From Zeus faber (lineage: Eukaryota > Chordata > Actinopteri > Zeiformes > Zeidae), in assembly GCA_960531495.1 (NCBI GenBank), contig OY482846.1, positions 18,022,987-18,086,986 of the forward strand: a stretch of 64,000 bases of DNA. The letters are read 5' to 3'. This document shows positions 49,248 to 62,620 of this stretch, piece by piece; within the stretch, counting starts at the first letter, position 1; every line of letters begins with the position of its first letter. The translations under genes were made by a program, and so were the position numbers. The notes under the pieces were generated by a model. It saw only the letters and a list, made by a program, of their open reading frames with translations. It ran no database searches and was not told the DNA's origin.

Positions 49248-52200
49248 ATGTCTGAGGGAGAGAGTAAGCAGGCTCCGGAGGAACTGAAGCAGGAGTTGGC
49301 AGCCCCGGGACAGGGCGTGTCGTCTGTGTCCCCCCCGGTGTCCATGGTAACCTCGCCGACCACGGCCACGGAGGACGAGGAGGAGGAGAGCGAGGACGAG
49401 TCAGAGATCCTGGAGGAAAGCCCGTGCGGACGCTGGCAGAAACGCAGGGAAGAGGTTAGATGCTAAGTGGCGAACCGGCCAGTTTTGTCTCTTTCAAGGT
49501 ATGAGATGATCTCACCGCCTGCATGTTGCATTGCCCCCCCCCAAAAGGTGAATCAGCGCAATGTTCCCGGCATCGATAATGCCTACCTGGCCATGGATAC
49601 GGAGGAAGGAGTGGAAGTGGTTTGGAATGAGGTCATGTTCTCTGAAAGGAAGAACTTCAAGCTCCAGGAGGTGGGTACACAACGAGGCAATACCATACAG
49701 TGTTTATGAATGAGACTAGTGGTCGACCAATATGCTTTTTTTTTTGTTTTTTTTTGCATCTGATAAAATACAGCAATTTAATAAGAACAAAGGAGACACA
49801 AAATAGCTGACCTTAAATGAACATTTATTTAACACTAGACATGTTATTGTCTGCAGTGCACTCATTTAATAAAATGTATCACCTAAAATGTCCACAGGTA
49901 ATCAAAAAGCTAAACTTTGTAAAAAAAACAAACACAAAAAAAAGACATGAATGCAAAAAAAAATGATCATAGATTTAAAAAATTGATAAATAATAAACTG
50001 CGTCATATTGACGTCTGGTTGGGAAATAGTCTCCTTGTTACAGAGGTGCAGGGTTTATTATTTACAAGTAAAGTATTTACGCCAAACATCCAGTGTTTAC
50101 TAAATGAAGTCCCATAGCAACGGGGAGACGTGCGTCCCCACTGTCCCACAGGTTGCACCGCTGTCTGGAGGAGCAATGCAAAGCAACTGGAAGACAGTGT
50201 GACATGGCTTGGGACACACAGGCAGGCACGGGGGGTGGTTCTAAAAAGAACAGTGTTATGTTTCATATATTTGTTTACAAGTTAGGAAACACAAAAATAA
50301 ATAGATCTAAAATAAAAAGACAGGGAAATTGTCACGGGAACGCACGCATTGTGCAGCGCTGTCTGGAGGAGGGGGAAAAAAAACTCCACTCCTCCATGGT
50401 TTTAGTTGTCCCAGGTTATGAACATTCAAACCGGATTCTTTCTCACAGCAATTGGACACATGTTCAAGATAGGAACCGTAATTGTACATCAATGATAAAG
50501 TCCTCCAGAAACTAGAAGGAACATCAAGACCAAGGTGCAATTTTCCTCCAGTCCAGTCTCCAAGCTTGCGGTTCCTGCTCGGATAAATATCCTGCTCCTC
50601 GTCACCTCTGTCTGCAAAAATAATTTCCAGCTATGGTGTAGAAAGTCTCCAATCTAAATCTACACTTGGCCTTAGGCAATTCTTTGCAACCATCATGCCA
50701 AAAAAAAACAGAAAAAGTTGACTTCTTGAGGAGATAGACTATTAAATTTGCAAAATAAAAGGACAAAATGGACACAAATTGCGTAAAAAAAACCTCAAGA
50801 AAAAGAAAATAGCCAAATTACTCCGCCACTCGCCAATATATTTGTCTGGAAATCTACTGAAAATGGCCCTGCACACACTTGGACTTGTGTTTATCATTTA
50901 TAGAAGGTAAAATACTAGTGGATTGTTTTCCGCTGGCTAAACAAAAACTTTTCTTACTCACAGGAAAAGGTCAAAGGGGTTTTTGACAACTTGATACAGT
51001 TGGAGCATTTGAACATTGTGAAGTTTCACAAATACTGGGCTGACGTGAAGGAGAACAGAGCTAGGGTAAGATATCGCATCACATAAGTTCACTTTTCCTC
51101 AGAGCAATGTCAGTATTATGTAAAGTATTGATGTTTTAACACTGTCATGATGAGTTTATTGCGTGTCTCTTGTTCGCAGGTCATTTTCATCACTGAATAC
51201 ATGTCCTCAGGAAGTCTTAAACAGTTCCTGAAAAAGACCAAAAAAAACCACAAGACCATGAATGAAAAGGTACAGAGGTAGCGTTTGTTTTGGGAACCCT
51301 TGAATATCTGAGTGCTGCCCATAGTTAAATTACCATTGGGTTTTTAGTACCAATTTAAATTTAAACCATGGAGGAGAATAAACAAACGCTACAAAACAAA
51401 TTGGTCTATTAAAACTAGTCCTGTATGTAACGCACATTTTATGTTAACATGGTGGTTTCCTTGCGTTTCAACCAGGCATGGAAGCGGTGGTGCACGCAGA
51501 TACTGTCTGCTCTTAGGTCAGTTCCACTTCCATGGTACATTGTTCTTCTCTCCAAAAAACACAATATAGCATATTTGATTCTGAAAAGTAGGAAAGAACA
51601 CAATCAAAGTGAGGATAAGCTGAGTCCGTTGCCATTTTATTCACCTTTTTCGATCACGCCTGTGCGTCCGCAGCTACCTGCACTCCTGCGAGTCTCCCAT
51701 CATCCATGGCAACCTCACCTGCGACACAATTTTCATCCAGCACAACGGCCTCATCAAGATCGGCTCAGGTGGGCTCAGGAGAGACCGTTTGTGTTGTTTT
51801 TTACTCAATTGGATATCGGTTTCCTATTCATTTTGCCAGAATCTCATTTCACTGTTTCATTGGCTCTATTGTATTCCTTAGTTTATACTGTATCTTTTTT
51901 ATTTTTATTTTTTATTCCTCACTGTCATTTGGTTTGTCGTCCACCTTAATACTTTCCTTGTTTATTTCGGCTCATTGCTCTTTCCTACCTTTTCAGTGGC
52001 CCCAGACACCATCAACAACCATGTGAAGACATGCCGGGAGGAGCAGAAGAGCTTACATTTCTTTGCTCCAGAGTACGGAGGTGAGTTCTCCCCTAACTAA
52101 CCAGCTTCCCTGGTCTCTGATACGAGTTGGAGAGCTTACCACCAAAGCATCTTCTTTTGTATTTGTGTGGTTATTGATGTGCTCTTCTACTTTCAGCGGT

Positions 52201-53435
52201 TGCCGACGTCACCACAGCCGTTGATATTTACTCCTTCGGAATGTGCGCCTTAGAGGTACGGGCTGAGGACGTTGTTCACGTCGTTAAAACAGACAAAAAA
52301 AAAATCCTACAATCCATCATCACGCGTTATTGTGTTATATGTGTTATTTTCCCTCTGTTTCGAGCAAGGGAATTGTGTTTTCCGTGCTGGGTGGCAGGGA
52401 TGGGTGATACTGACAAAGTCATGTATCGCAATATTCTTTGATGAATACCGCGATATTGATAATTTGATATTTGGGGCGTGACTATCGGTGCTGTGATATG
52501 ATATTTAAACACAAGAAATATGTAAGACACGTGGTAATGTGGATGTTATGACCAAGCTGATAGAACATCTACAACAAGCTATGAAAATGGCATTACTTTC
52601 CTGTGACGCAGCCTTAAAGACAACAATTCACAATATCTCAATGTTACGATCCCAAAATCCCAGACGCTGTCTTGTCTCATATCACAACATCAACATTATA
52701 AGGACATAACAATCCACCCCGTAGGAATTGCTTTTGACCCCGATATTTCCCCCGCTTTGTTTGGAACCTAGATGGCCGTGCTGGAGATTCAGAGTAACGG
52801 GGAGTCGTCGTATGTGTCCCAAGAAGCCATAAACAGCGCCATCCAGTTCCTGGAGGACCCACTGCAGCGGGTGAGGGATGCGAGCCTCCCAGCGACGCTA
52901 AACAATCATATCTTGTACAATAATTCACAATAATCCTTAATCCTTAATTTGATTGTACTGTCTCTCGCCTTGAAGGAGTTCATCCAGAAGTGTCTGGAGG
53001 TCGACCCGAGTAAGAGACCCACAGCCAAGGAGCTGCTGTTCCACCAGGCCTTGTTCGAGGTGCCATTACTCAAGCTGCTCGCCGCGCATTGCATCGTCAG
53101 CCACCAGCGTGAGCGCGCGCGCACACACACACGCACACACACACCCCTCTGAGCTGTATTCTGTACAGGAAGCCTCTATATACACATACATTCTAATGTT
53201 TGAGTTTGGGTTTTTTGGGCCAAGGAAGCAACAGACAATGTTAGTGAATACACAACATGAAATGTAACACATACAAGGTTAAATTTATTCATACAAGGTA
53301 AAGGTCACTTGCAACATGAGACGCCTCACTCAGGACAGAACCATTTAAAATAATTTCAGGGCTAGAACTTTTCTCCAAGGGCCTTATTTATTATTATTGT
53401 TATTGTTATTATTGTTGTGATCATTATTGTCATCT

Positions 53436-53467
<32 letters not shown>

Positions 53468-56400
53468 ATTGTTATTATTATTATTAGACCTCAAATTTTC
53501 CACTAAACCTATTATATCGCAAATACACTCTATGGACGTCGGCACTGAATTTGATCAGAAATGACTGAACTCTCCGTCCTCTCACCTCTAGACATGATTC
53601 CAGAAAACGCTTTAGAGGAGATGACCAAGAACATGGACCCCAACTTGGTGATAGTCGAGGCCAAGGAAGGAGTTCAGCTGAAGTAAGTGTACAAGTCTGT
53701 CTGAATTAGGAAGACTAGCAAAAGATCACGCAGGGAAATTACAGCAATTATTATTTTGGGAATGATCCCTTTGATTACTACATAATTTCTGGGTATATAG
53801 TTGGCCCCCTTTTCCAAAAATATCTGTAATGTTAAACAATTTCAAAAGCTGATATTTTAGATGACTAATATTGCAAGCACTGTGCCAGAACAAAAAATGG
53901 CAACTGAACTATTGCAGTGTTTCCCACAGAATTAGATCCGATTCTGAGTCGATTGATATCCGCCCTCAAACCACACGTGCCTTCACAAAACATCGTTTAG
54001 AGCGCACCACTTGAAATCCTCTGTATGACTGCCGCTATCCTCTCAAGCAGCAGCGCTTGTCAATATCACATAATGGTCGCTTAACCAATTGAATAAAAGA
54101 GGAGGGGCGTAAAAGTTTTCACTACAGATTACGTCAGGTTCATACAAATGGTCAGTTCATATGTGAAAAGTATATGAAAGGTAATGAAGGACAAATGGGG
54201 TTAGTTCATACCTAATCTCTAAAATAGCCTCGATCTAAATTAAATGTATTATTCATTTATTTTTTAAACAAAATTAAGTATTTTATTTTATTTTATTGAA
54301 TTTCCTTATTGAACGAAACAAAAAAAGCACTGCGTAATGAGGACACTCTTAGCATCACTCCCTTCCACATATACCATGTTTCCTCAAATATAAACCGTTA
54401 GTCAAATAAAAAATGGGCCTCTAATAAATGCCGGGGCCGATAAATACAAGCCTGCTCCAAATAAAGACCGGTGGAAAAACTCATCGGCGCTGCGGTGCTC
54501 CGCTTCTGAACAAAGCAAATATAAACTGTGTTTTTATTGTAGATGTATTTCATTTACTCCATTTCCTACTGCTGCATTGCAGATCACAGATTGCTTCTTG
54601 GGGCTAATGCACCACTCTGAGCACTCTCTCTCCAGCGTTCCAAGCAAAAAGGTGGTGGCTTAACGCAAACTCGGAAAACTGTAATTCCCCTGTCGGCTAC
54701 CACCACAACTATGATTTTAGGGTAGCTACTAGCTCTCTCTTTTTTCACCATACATGTGTTGTTTGCATGACATGGCCCCCAGGCGGAAGTTTGATTTAAA
54801 ATTCATACTAAAATATGATCAAATATAATTGCAGCGCGAATTAGATATATAAGCCTGCTTCCAATAAAGGCCTGGTACCATCTGCAATTGAGGTAAATAG
54901 AAGCCCCGGTCACTAATATAGAAAATACAGTAACTTACATGGAACCAACTGAATCAAATCAAATAACTTGTTTTTCCGAGTCTCAAAAAAGAGTTGAACC
55001 TTTGAACATGAGCGGAGCTCGTGCACTATGAACATCCACAACAGACGCTCTGCTGTGGTGACAGTGATAGATACGTCTTCACAATATTGGAGTATTCGTC
55101 AGGCGATGGATAAATCATTTAACTAATCTTTGTTTTACTTTGAAGAACCTCCAAATACTCAACATTTTCTTTCTTTCACTCCCTTTTTTGAGCGTCAACT
55201 ACACAGTAATGTTACATTACGTTGGTATCGCGTTTGAGTATCGGAAAGGGCTACACGATTATGGCTAAAAGTTGGTGCCTGTCGTGGCGGTAACCCAAGA
55301 ACCCGTGGGTGGACACCAGCGGTGAAGGAAGCCATCAAGCTGAAGGAGGAGGCCTTTCGGGCTTGGCTGGCCCAGGGGTCTCCCGAGGCAGCAGACAGGT
55401 ACCGGCAGGCTAGAAGGGCTTCGACGGTCACTGAAGCATAATCCTGTGTGTGGGAGGAGTTCGGGGAGGCTATGGAGAAGGACTTTCGGTTGGCAAACAG
55501 TTTGGCGACTCAGGGAAAGGGAAAGCGGGGCTTGGCTCAGGCTGTGTTTAGCCGGGGAGGAGAACTGCTGACCCGTACTGAGGTCCGGGTCAGCAGACTC
55601 CTGAACTCCTGAACCGTTCAATACGTCCTCAGAGGAAGAGGCCGAGTCTGAAGACTTGGGGGAAGTCTCGTCCATATGCCTGGCAGAGGTCTCTGAGGCA
55701 GTTAAAAAGCTCCTCGGGGGAAAGGCGCCGGGGGGTGGATGAGATTTGCCCTGAGATGCTTGAAGGCTCTGGACATTGTTGGGCTGTCTTGGTTGACACG
55801 CCTATTCAGTGTCGCGTGGATGTCGGGTACAGTACCTGTGGAGTGGCAGACCGGAGTGGTGGTTCCCATTTTTAAAAAGGGGGACTGGAGGGTGTGCTAC
55901 AATTATAGGGGTATCACACTGCGCAGCCTCCCCGGGAAAGTTGACTCCAGGGTGCTGGAAAGGAGGCTCCAGCCGATTGTCGAACCTCAGATTCAAGAGG
56001 AGCAATGCGGTGGACCAGTGGACCAACAGTGGGGTCGTGGGAGTTTGCCTATCCAGTCTACATGTGTTTTGTGGACCTGAAGAAGGCTTTCGACCATGTC
56101 CCTTGGGGGATCCTGCGGGGAGTACTGAGGGAGTATGGGGTACCAGGGCCATTGGTACGAGCCATCCGGGCCTTGTACAACCAAAGTGAGAGCTGTGTTC
56201 GTATTCTTGACACAAAGTCAAACACGTTCTAAGTGGATGTTAGACTCCGCCAAGGTTGCCCCTCTTCCCCGATTCTGTTTGTGATAATCATGGACAGTAT
56301 CTCAAGGCGCCGCCGGGATGAGGAGAGTGTCCGGTTTGGGAACCTCACAATTGCATCTCTGCGTTTTGCAAATTATGTGGTTTTGTTGGCTTCATCAGAC

Positions 56401-59400
56401 CGTGACCTCCAGCGTGCACTGGGGCCGTTTGCAGCCGAGTGTGAAGCGGTCAGGATGACAGTCAGCACCTAAGTTTGAGGCCATGGTTCTCTGCTGGAAA
56501 ATGGTGGATTGCTCCCTCCAGGTCACGAGCAAGTTGCTGCCCCAAGTGAAAGAGTTAAAGTATCTCGGTATCTTGTTCATGAGTGAGGGGAAAATGGAGC
56601 GTGAGATGGACAGGTGGATCGGTGCGGTATCAGCAGTGATGTGGGCGTTGTACCGGACCGTTGTGGTGAAGAGGGAGCTGAGCCGGAAGGCAAAGCTCTC
56701 AATTTACCAGTCCATCTACGTCCCAACCCTCACCTATGGTCATGAGCTTTGGGTAGTGACCGAAAGAATGAGATCGCAAATACAAGCGGCCGAAATTAGT
56801 TTCCTCCGTAGGGTGGCTGGGCTCAGCCTTAGAGATAGGGTGAGGAGCTTGGACATCCGGAGGGAGCTCGGAGTAGAGCCGCTGCACCTTCGCGTCAAAA
56901 GGAGCCAGTTGAGGTGGTTCGGGCATCTAATCAGGATGCCTCCTGGGCGCCTTCCTTTGGAGGTTTTCTGGGCACGTCCAACTGGTAGGAGACCACGGGG
57001 AAGACCCAGAACACGCTGGCGGGATTACATAGCGGCCTGGGAACGCCTCAGGGTCCCCCAGGAGGAACTGGAAAACGTTGCCGGGGAGAAGGGGGCCTGG
57101 AACTCCTTGCTCAGCCTGCTGCCACCGCGACCCCGACAAGCGGAGGAAAATTGATGGATGAAAACTATAATAAACTCAAATGTACAAATACTACAAGTAC
57201 TTTCAATCAGTATTGTACTTTCTCCACATTAATTCAGTCTTCTTAAAGTTATACACTCACCGGCCACTTTATTAGGTACACCTTTTCATTTCAGGTTGGA
57301 CCCCCTTTTGCCTTCAGAACTGCCTGAATTCTTCGTGGCATAGATTCAACAAGGTGTTGGAAACATTCCTCAGATTTTGGTCCATATTGACATGATAGCA
57401 TCACGCAGTTGCTGCAGATTTATCGGCTGCACATCCAGGATGTGAATCTCCCGTTCCACCACATCCCAAAGGTGCTCTATTGGATTGAGATCTGGTGACT
57501 GTGGAGGCCATTGGAGTACAGTGAACTCATTGTCATGTTCGAGAAACCAGTTCTAGATGACTTGAGCTTTGACATGGTGCATTATCCTGCTGGAAGTAGG
57601 CATCAGAAGATGGGTACACTGTGGTCATAAAGGGATGGACATGGTCAGCAATAATACTCAGGTATGCTGTGGCGTTTAAAAAATGCTCAATTGGTACTAA
57701 GGGGCCCAAAGTGTGCCAGGAAAATATCCCCCACACCATTACACCACCACCACCACCAGCCTGAACCCTTGATACAAGGCAGGATGGATCAATGCTTTTA
57801 TGTTGTTTACGCCAAATTCTGACCCTACCATCTGAATGTCACAACTGAAATCCAGACTCATCAGACCAGGCAACGTTTTTCGTTGTGCGTGAAAATCCCA
57901 TAAAATCCCCCTTTTTTTTTTCCCCATTCCGGTGCTCGGTTTGAACTTCAGCAAGTCATCCTCACCATATCCACATGCCATGTGCCATGTGATTTGTGTT
58001 AACAAGCAAATAAACAGGTGTACCTAATAAAGTGGCCAGTTAGTGTATATCTATCTATATATCCAATTACAAACAAAAAAAGAATGCCACCACATGGCAC
58101 CAAATAATAATAAAAAATAAAAAAATCCGAAGCAAGAAGGTCAGTTACATGACACCTGCAGGTTTTTTGCAAGGAAAAAAAACCCATCTAGTATATCATG
58201 AGCACATTTTCTTTTGTGAATCGGACACTGAGGCAGCGCAGATAGCAGACAACTTCAAAAACAAAATCTTCCCTGTCCACGATCAAATTGACTGGGCTAG
58301 CCAGTATCGGAGCATTTTAACGAGTGTGAGCACACAAGCACAATATCGGGCATGTCAATTTGACCAGCACAGAATCTGATATATGTGACACTGATCAGCT
58401 GGTCACCGGTCACAGCAGATCAAGTTGAAAACCGGCCGATTCCGGAGGAGTGGCTGAGCGAATCAATGCACTGCGCACAGCTCTACAATTAAATAAAAGT
58501 TTAATATCATGACAATATCAAGGCCTTTGAATACATAAAAACTGAGTAAAGGGCCAAAATGCATATAAGTACTTGTGTGTTTGACTCACTGTATCACTGA
58601 TTTTAATAAGGACTGTTTTGTGTATGTTTGTTTCTTTGTATTCAGACTCTCCCAGTTCCCTGCCTTAGAGCTTGACAAATTCCTTGAAGATGTGAGGTAA
58701 GAAAACCTAGGGGGGAAAAAGCTTTTCTTTGAGATACTCTTGCTTTTAAGAACAGCAAAGCTTCATTAAAAAAATATAAATATTTTTTCTTTATGTTCCT
58801 CTTCCCTCACCTCTCTCTGTCTCTCTACAACAATCTTTATTTATGTCACACTTTTGAAACAAAGGGGGGTGGTAGCTCAGGAGGTAGAGCTGGTCGTCTA
58901 GTAATCTAAAGGTTGCTTTAGAGCACAAAGTACAGCATAGAGGGTCAAGTTTGAAATATGAGTGGCCGGGTGGAGAGTCCCCCCCAAGACTCCCCCTAAA
59001 AATTAAGCATATTAATAATTTGAAATAAAAAATAAACCACAATGAAATGTGGATGGGAAAAATAGGAAATGTATATACAGAAAGAAGAGCAATAAACTCC
59101 TGTGGAAATGAGATTTAAGAGATTCTGCTAATCTGAGATAAACATCTGAGTGTACTTGAGTAATGTGTATTTCTAGTGTATATTGTAAATATTGTACAGT
59201 ATATAATGTGTATATTGTGTATATGCATTGCAGGAATGGGATCTACCCTCTGACGGCTTTCGGCATGCCCTGCCCCCAGCAGCCCCAGCAGGAGGCGGTG
59301 AAGTCCCCCATCGTGCCCCCCTTAGTGAAGACTCCCACTCCTGAGCCTGCGGAGCTGGAGACCAGGAAGGTGAGCGCTGAGCACCACCAGACGTCCCATC

Positions 59401-61251
59401 CCATGGTGCGGGTACATTTTTCAGGGTGTACTGGTTTGGCAATCACTGAAAACTTATTGACTATATTAGAACAATTGTGATAACATGTTTATTCCTATCG
59501 TGAATATTTTTTCAAAAGGTTGTGATATGTTTTTACCTTATTGCCCCATCTCATTCCTGTTCAAAGGTTTAATTTAAATGTTTGACTATGGGACCAGAAA
59601 AGGAATGCTAAAAATAGGCGTATTTTTAGAATAGCTATCCTTTTAGACGAGACATTATTTTGGAATAGATATCCTCGAATCCTCGTGTGCCTTTTCTCAT
59701 GATATTTCACATGCATCTCGAGCAAATCTCTTTAGTTCCGCTTTCATCTTATTCAATCGCCACCAGTTGTGGATGAGGAAACGGTTAAATGCAAAGTCCC
59801 AGTAGAAGTGGGAAGCGAAAGTAGTACAGAGAACAAGGGGGGGAAAAAAGCAAATCAGGTTATGTGCAAGCACAGCGCGTGTGGGAGTGCTAGAAAGATT
59901 TTCTGTGTCCCGGTTCATTCTGAGAATGGAGAAATATGCCCCCACAGTGGGTTTAGGAGTCTGTGGGATGATTCACTCCTGTTCACACAGCTGCACTAGG
60001 AACATTCACCAATCCATACGGGCGCTAGTGTTCAGAGTGCCCTGCAGGTGTATTTATGTATTCATTGTTAAACCAAGCAGCGTGTTTTTGATGCGTGTTC
60101 CTCCCTGCTTCTTTGAATAATTCCTACCGGGCTTATAACCGGGTTCCGTTCTACTTTCTCTTGCCGCCGCTCAGGTCCTTCAGATGCAGTGCAACATTGA
60201 GCCTGTTGATGAGGGTGCCAAACATCATGTAAGTCTCCCCAGTTCGCCCGATGTCCCCTCTGAATATTAGAAACACTTAATGAGTTAAAGTGGAGTTTGT
60301 AAAATGACTTATTTTCTTCTTTCTTGCAGCTCACATTGCTGTTAAAACTTGAGGACAAATTGAACAGGCACTTGAGCTGCGATTTGTTACCAAGTAAGTA
60401 TGCCTGCTCCCTCGAATAGATCAGCATCCTTTTGTGCTTTTGGGAACCAGAGGATCTATTCATGTAATGTAGATGTTTTTCAATGCCCTTTAGTTCTTTA
60501 GCAATATGAGTGACTTTGTAGGAGTGAGGTGAGGGTTCCGGCCTTACACTGAAAGTGTGTTGAGTGGATCACACTGCTAGTCCCACAATTCCATTCAAAA
60601 CCGCAACCTTTCTTGGGTTTACTCTCAACCTCTGTTCTGTTTTGCGAATCCTCATAGATTTAGACAGTTTACTGATCACAACTAGCTATTCCGGTTTATC
60701 ACATCCGGTTCTTTCACATTCTTGCCGGGAAAGCCGGTGGATCCCGTGACCAACGCTGGAAAAAGGGCTTATAGAGGACCAGAAACATAACCCAAATACA
60801 TTGCATGGCTGTTTCTTATGAAGTGCCAGCTTAATAAAGTGTCAAATATGGGATTTCTTAAGCAATATTTCACGGATTATCACTTTAATCACCTGGCTGT
60901 AAATACTGTGTTCTTATTGTTTCCTCGTCTTCCTCTTGGTACAGATGAGAATGTGCATGAGCTGGCGGTGGAGCTCGTTCAGCTGGGATTCATCAGCGAG
61001 GTAAACAGAATTATTGCACGCTTGCATACTATTTAGTACAGCAAGTCAGAATGCGAGTGTTTTTAAGCATGTCCAAGAATGATACCCCATACGGTGAAAT
61101 ATCTTGTCAGAAAAGCCTCTTAATTATTATTATTATTTTTTTTTTTCTCGCTCAGGGCGATCAGCCGCGCCTGGCTTCGGTTCTCGAAGAGGCCTTCTCA
61201 AAGTTCTACAGCCGGAACGGTTCTCTCAACCCGGTCACGGTGTCCTCCTAG
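49248..61251 (+). CDS. nrbp1: Nuclear receptor-binding protein 1 (pseudokinase), one apparent frameshift
   Basis: Seventeen coding exons: 49248-49454, 49548-49670, 50964-51065, 51180-51268, 51476-51516, 51674-51768, 51997-52080, 52197-52255, 52772-52870, 52976-53108, 53592-53682, 58646-58696, 59234-59369, 60175-60228, 60330-60393, 60945-61000, 61156-61251. All phases agree except 51180-51268, which is 89 nt where 90 are needed; a base is missing in the A run at 51240-51246, about codon 164. With that base it would be 526 aa (human 535). The N terminus starts MSEGES, as in human, with an acidic stretch and [14 protein letters not shown]. The kinase fold lacks catalytic motifs: [12 protein letters not shown] replaces the HRD loop and IKIGSVAPD the DFG. 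The C terminus ends NPVTVSS. NRBP1 is a cytoplasmic adaptor that recruits substrates to ubiquitin ligases and binds Rac3. Confidence 0.95.
49710..50963 (+). other. nrbp1 intron, no gene
   Basis: A-rich intron without a recognisable domain. The segments at about 50135-50165 and 50352-50372 share GCGCTGTCTGGAGGAG-like sequence, and two similar ACACAAAAATAAA stretches occur, suggesting a small local duplication. Confidence 0.4.
52385..52690. repeat. Dispersed repeat in an nrbp1 intron
   Basis: The stretch GGGATGGGTGATACTG...ATCGCAATATTC...CGATATTGATAA is a common fish short repeat with CGATAT-rich body; it ends near 52640 with CACAATATCTCAATG. No gene is seen. Confidence 0.5.
55270..57155 (+). 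mobile_element. Degenerate non-LTR retrotransposon (reverse transcriptase and C terminus)
   Basis: Pieces on the plus strand follow the order of a fish [27 protein letters not shown] start (55305), [11 protein letters not shown] / [12 protein letters not shown] (55740-55890), [20 protein letters not shown] (56063), [16 protein letters not shown] (56245), [12 protein letters not shown] (56363) and a tail of 223 codons (56483-57154) with [33 protein letters not shown] and [15 protein letters not shown]. The catalytic (Y/F)ADD box reads FANY, so it is dead, and several stops and shifts intervene. It ends in GATGGATG. The clade (I/Nimb or RTE type) is not settled. Confidence 0.88.
57254..58045 (-). 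mobile_element. Tc1-like transposon, internally deleted
   Basis: Flanked by TA at 57252-57253 and 58046-58047. Ends are CACTCACCGGCCACTTTATT and AATAAAGTGGCCAGTTAGTG, inverted. Minus-strand transposase remnants include [19 protein letters not shown] and [18 protein letters not shown] gap of about 400 bp near 57890 removes the middle of the gene compared with relatives. Confidence 0.9.
58862..58925 (+). repeat. tRNA-derived SINE head
   Basis: GGTGGTAGCTCAGGAGGTAG is a polymerase III A-box-like tRNA head, followed by GTCGTCTAGTAATCTAAAGG, a form common in fish SINEs. The B box is degraded (GGTTGCTTTAGAGC). It lies in an nrbp1 intron and is not an intact tRNA gene. Confidence 0.65.
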
Positions 61252-62620
61252 CGGTGGGGGTGGGGGGCCGCCGCGCCCTTCCACCTGGCCCTCCTCATCC
61301 TCTCGGCCCAGGACTCTCGCTGTCTCTCCACCTTTCTTTAAGAGTCGCGGTCAAGTCAAGGCCTCGCAGGGACCCCAGCAAGGAGGGGCAGGGGAGGGGT
61401 CCCTCGCCTACCTCCACACCCTCCTGTGGGTTTCGGCTTCTCAGTTTTTCAGGCCATCAGCTGCTCTGCTTCAAAAGAGGAGGAAAAACGAATGAATCAC
61501 AGCTGAGGGAAAAAAACAAAAAACATTCTCATTTCTTTTAACTCTGATGTAGAAGTAAAATGGTAGAGGAGAGCAAAAAAAAAAAAAGGAATGACACCAT
61601 TATTTCTCTTATGTCAGTATTTAAGCTATATTTTGACAACTTATTTTTTACTTAAAACTGTTTAACTGTATGAAAACAAACCTCTCGTGCGTGCGTGCGT
61701 TTGATTACATTGGTATGAGGTGAAGTATGGTTGTTATTGGTCTGTTTGGCTCGTGTCAGTCATTTAAAAATCCCCCTGGAACCCCGATGAGGCCTATAAT
61801 GCAATAATGTCTTCTTTTTTTTTCCTCCCCCAACCTTTCTCTCATGAATTGATACCTGCAGTACCAATACAGTTTGTGGAGTAATAACTACGGTTTATAA
61901 ACTATTTATTTGTGTTATTTCGACCGTGTAGTGTGTTTAACTTTCAGCACTCGGGCGGGTCATTGTTTGGGGGATGTACACCTTTCACTGTCAATCATAA
62001 CATAATTTCCTCTGAAAAGGGTAATCCTGACTTGACTAGTCTGACTATTCCAATTGCTTGTATTTTAGCAAGTCGCCAAATTTGTCAAATTTCTGTGCAT
62101 TCTGTACATTTTTGAGAACAAAGACACACGCCTGTTCTCGAAGTCAAGAGAACATAATTAACAAAGCCAGAATGAATTTAGATCAGCTCTCATTTCATGA
62201 TTGGTGGAGGTAAATTCCCATCATGTAACTTTTACTGTTATTCCTAAGTGGGCGAGGAACCTTACTAAAAACTCAGCGGGTAAAACATAAAAAAAACTGA
62301 CCAGACCGTAAGACTCGATCTGTCGACTCTCAAGAGGTCCCTGCTAGTTTGCACTTCTCTGATTTCCAAAAAGAGTTTACCCGCTCTAGGAAACGTCCAG
62401 TTGTCGCTAACCCTGGAATGAAAATGTCGTTGGTCGTACAGTTGTGTTGTTGTGTGAGACGCCGGTGTGTGGGACCTCAGCATGCCCCAAAAAAACCCAT
62501 CTCGTACACCCGGGGTCGCACCACTGCCTATCTATGTTTCTGCACAGCATCCTTCGCCCCCTGACCCCTCTTTTCTTTTTTTTTTCCCACTTACATAAAT
62601 AAAATACACATCATCAGCAC
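61252..62620 (+). other. nrbp1 3' UTR
   Basis: Sequence after the stop is GC-rich for about 200 nt and then AT-rich with no coding frame. A poly(A) signal AATAAA occurs at 62598-62603; nearer variants occur upstream. The transcript end is inferred. Confidence 0.45.

Larger units (their letters stand above)
53683..58645 (+). other. Large repeat-filled nrbp1 intron
   Basis: It holds a possible DNA-element remnant at about 54385-54930 (ATAAATGCCGGGGCCGATAAA and AATAAAGGCCTGGTACC), a LINE at 55270-57155 and a Tc1-like element at 57254-58045. Elsewhere no gene signal is seen. Confidence 0.6.

Noticed and set aside
58862..58925. A true tRNA gene
   Set aside because: It has an A-box-like head, but the B box and acceptor stem are not formed; it fits a SINE relic.
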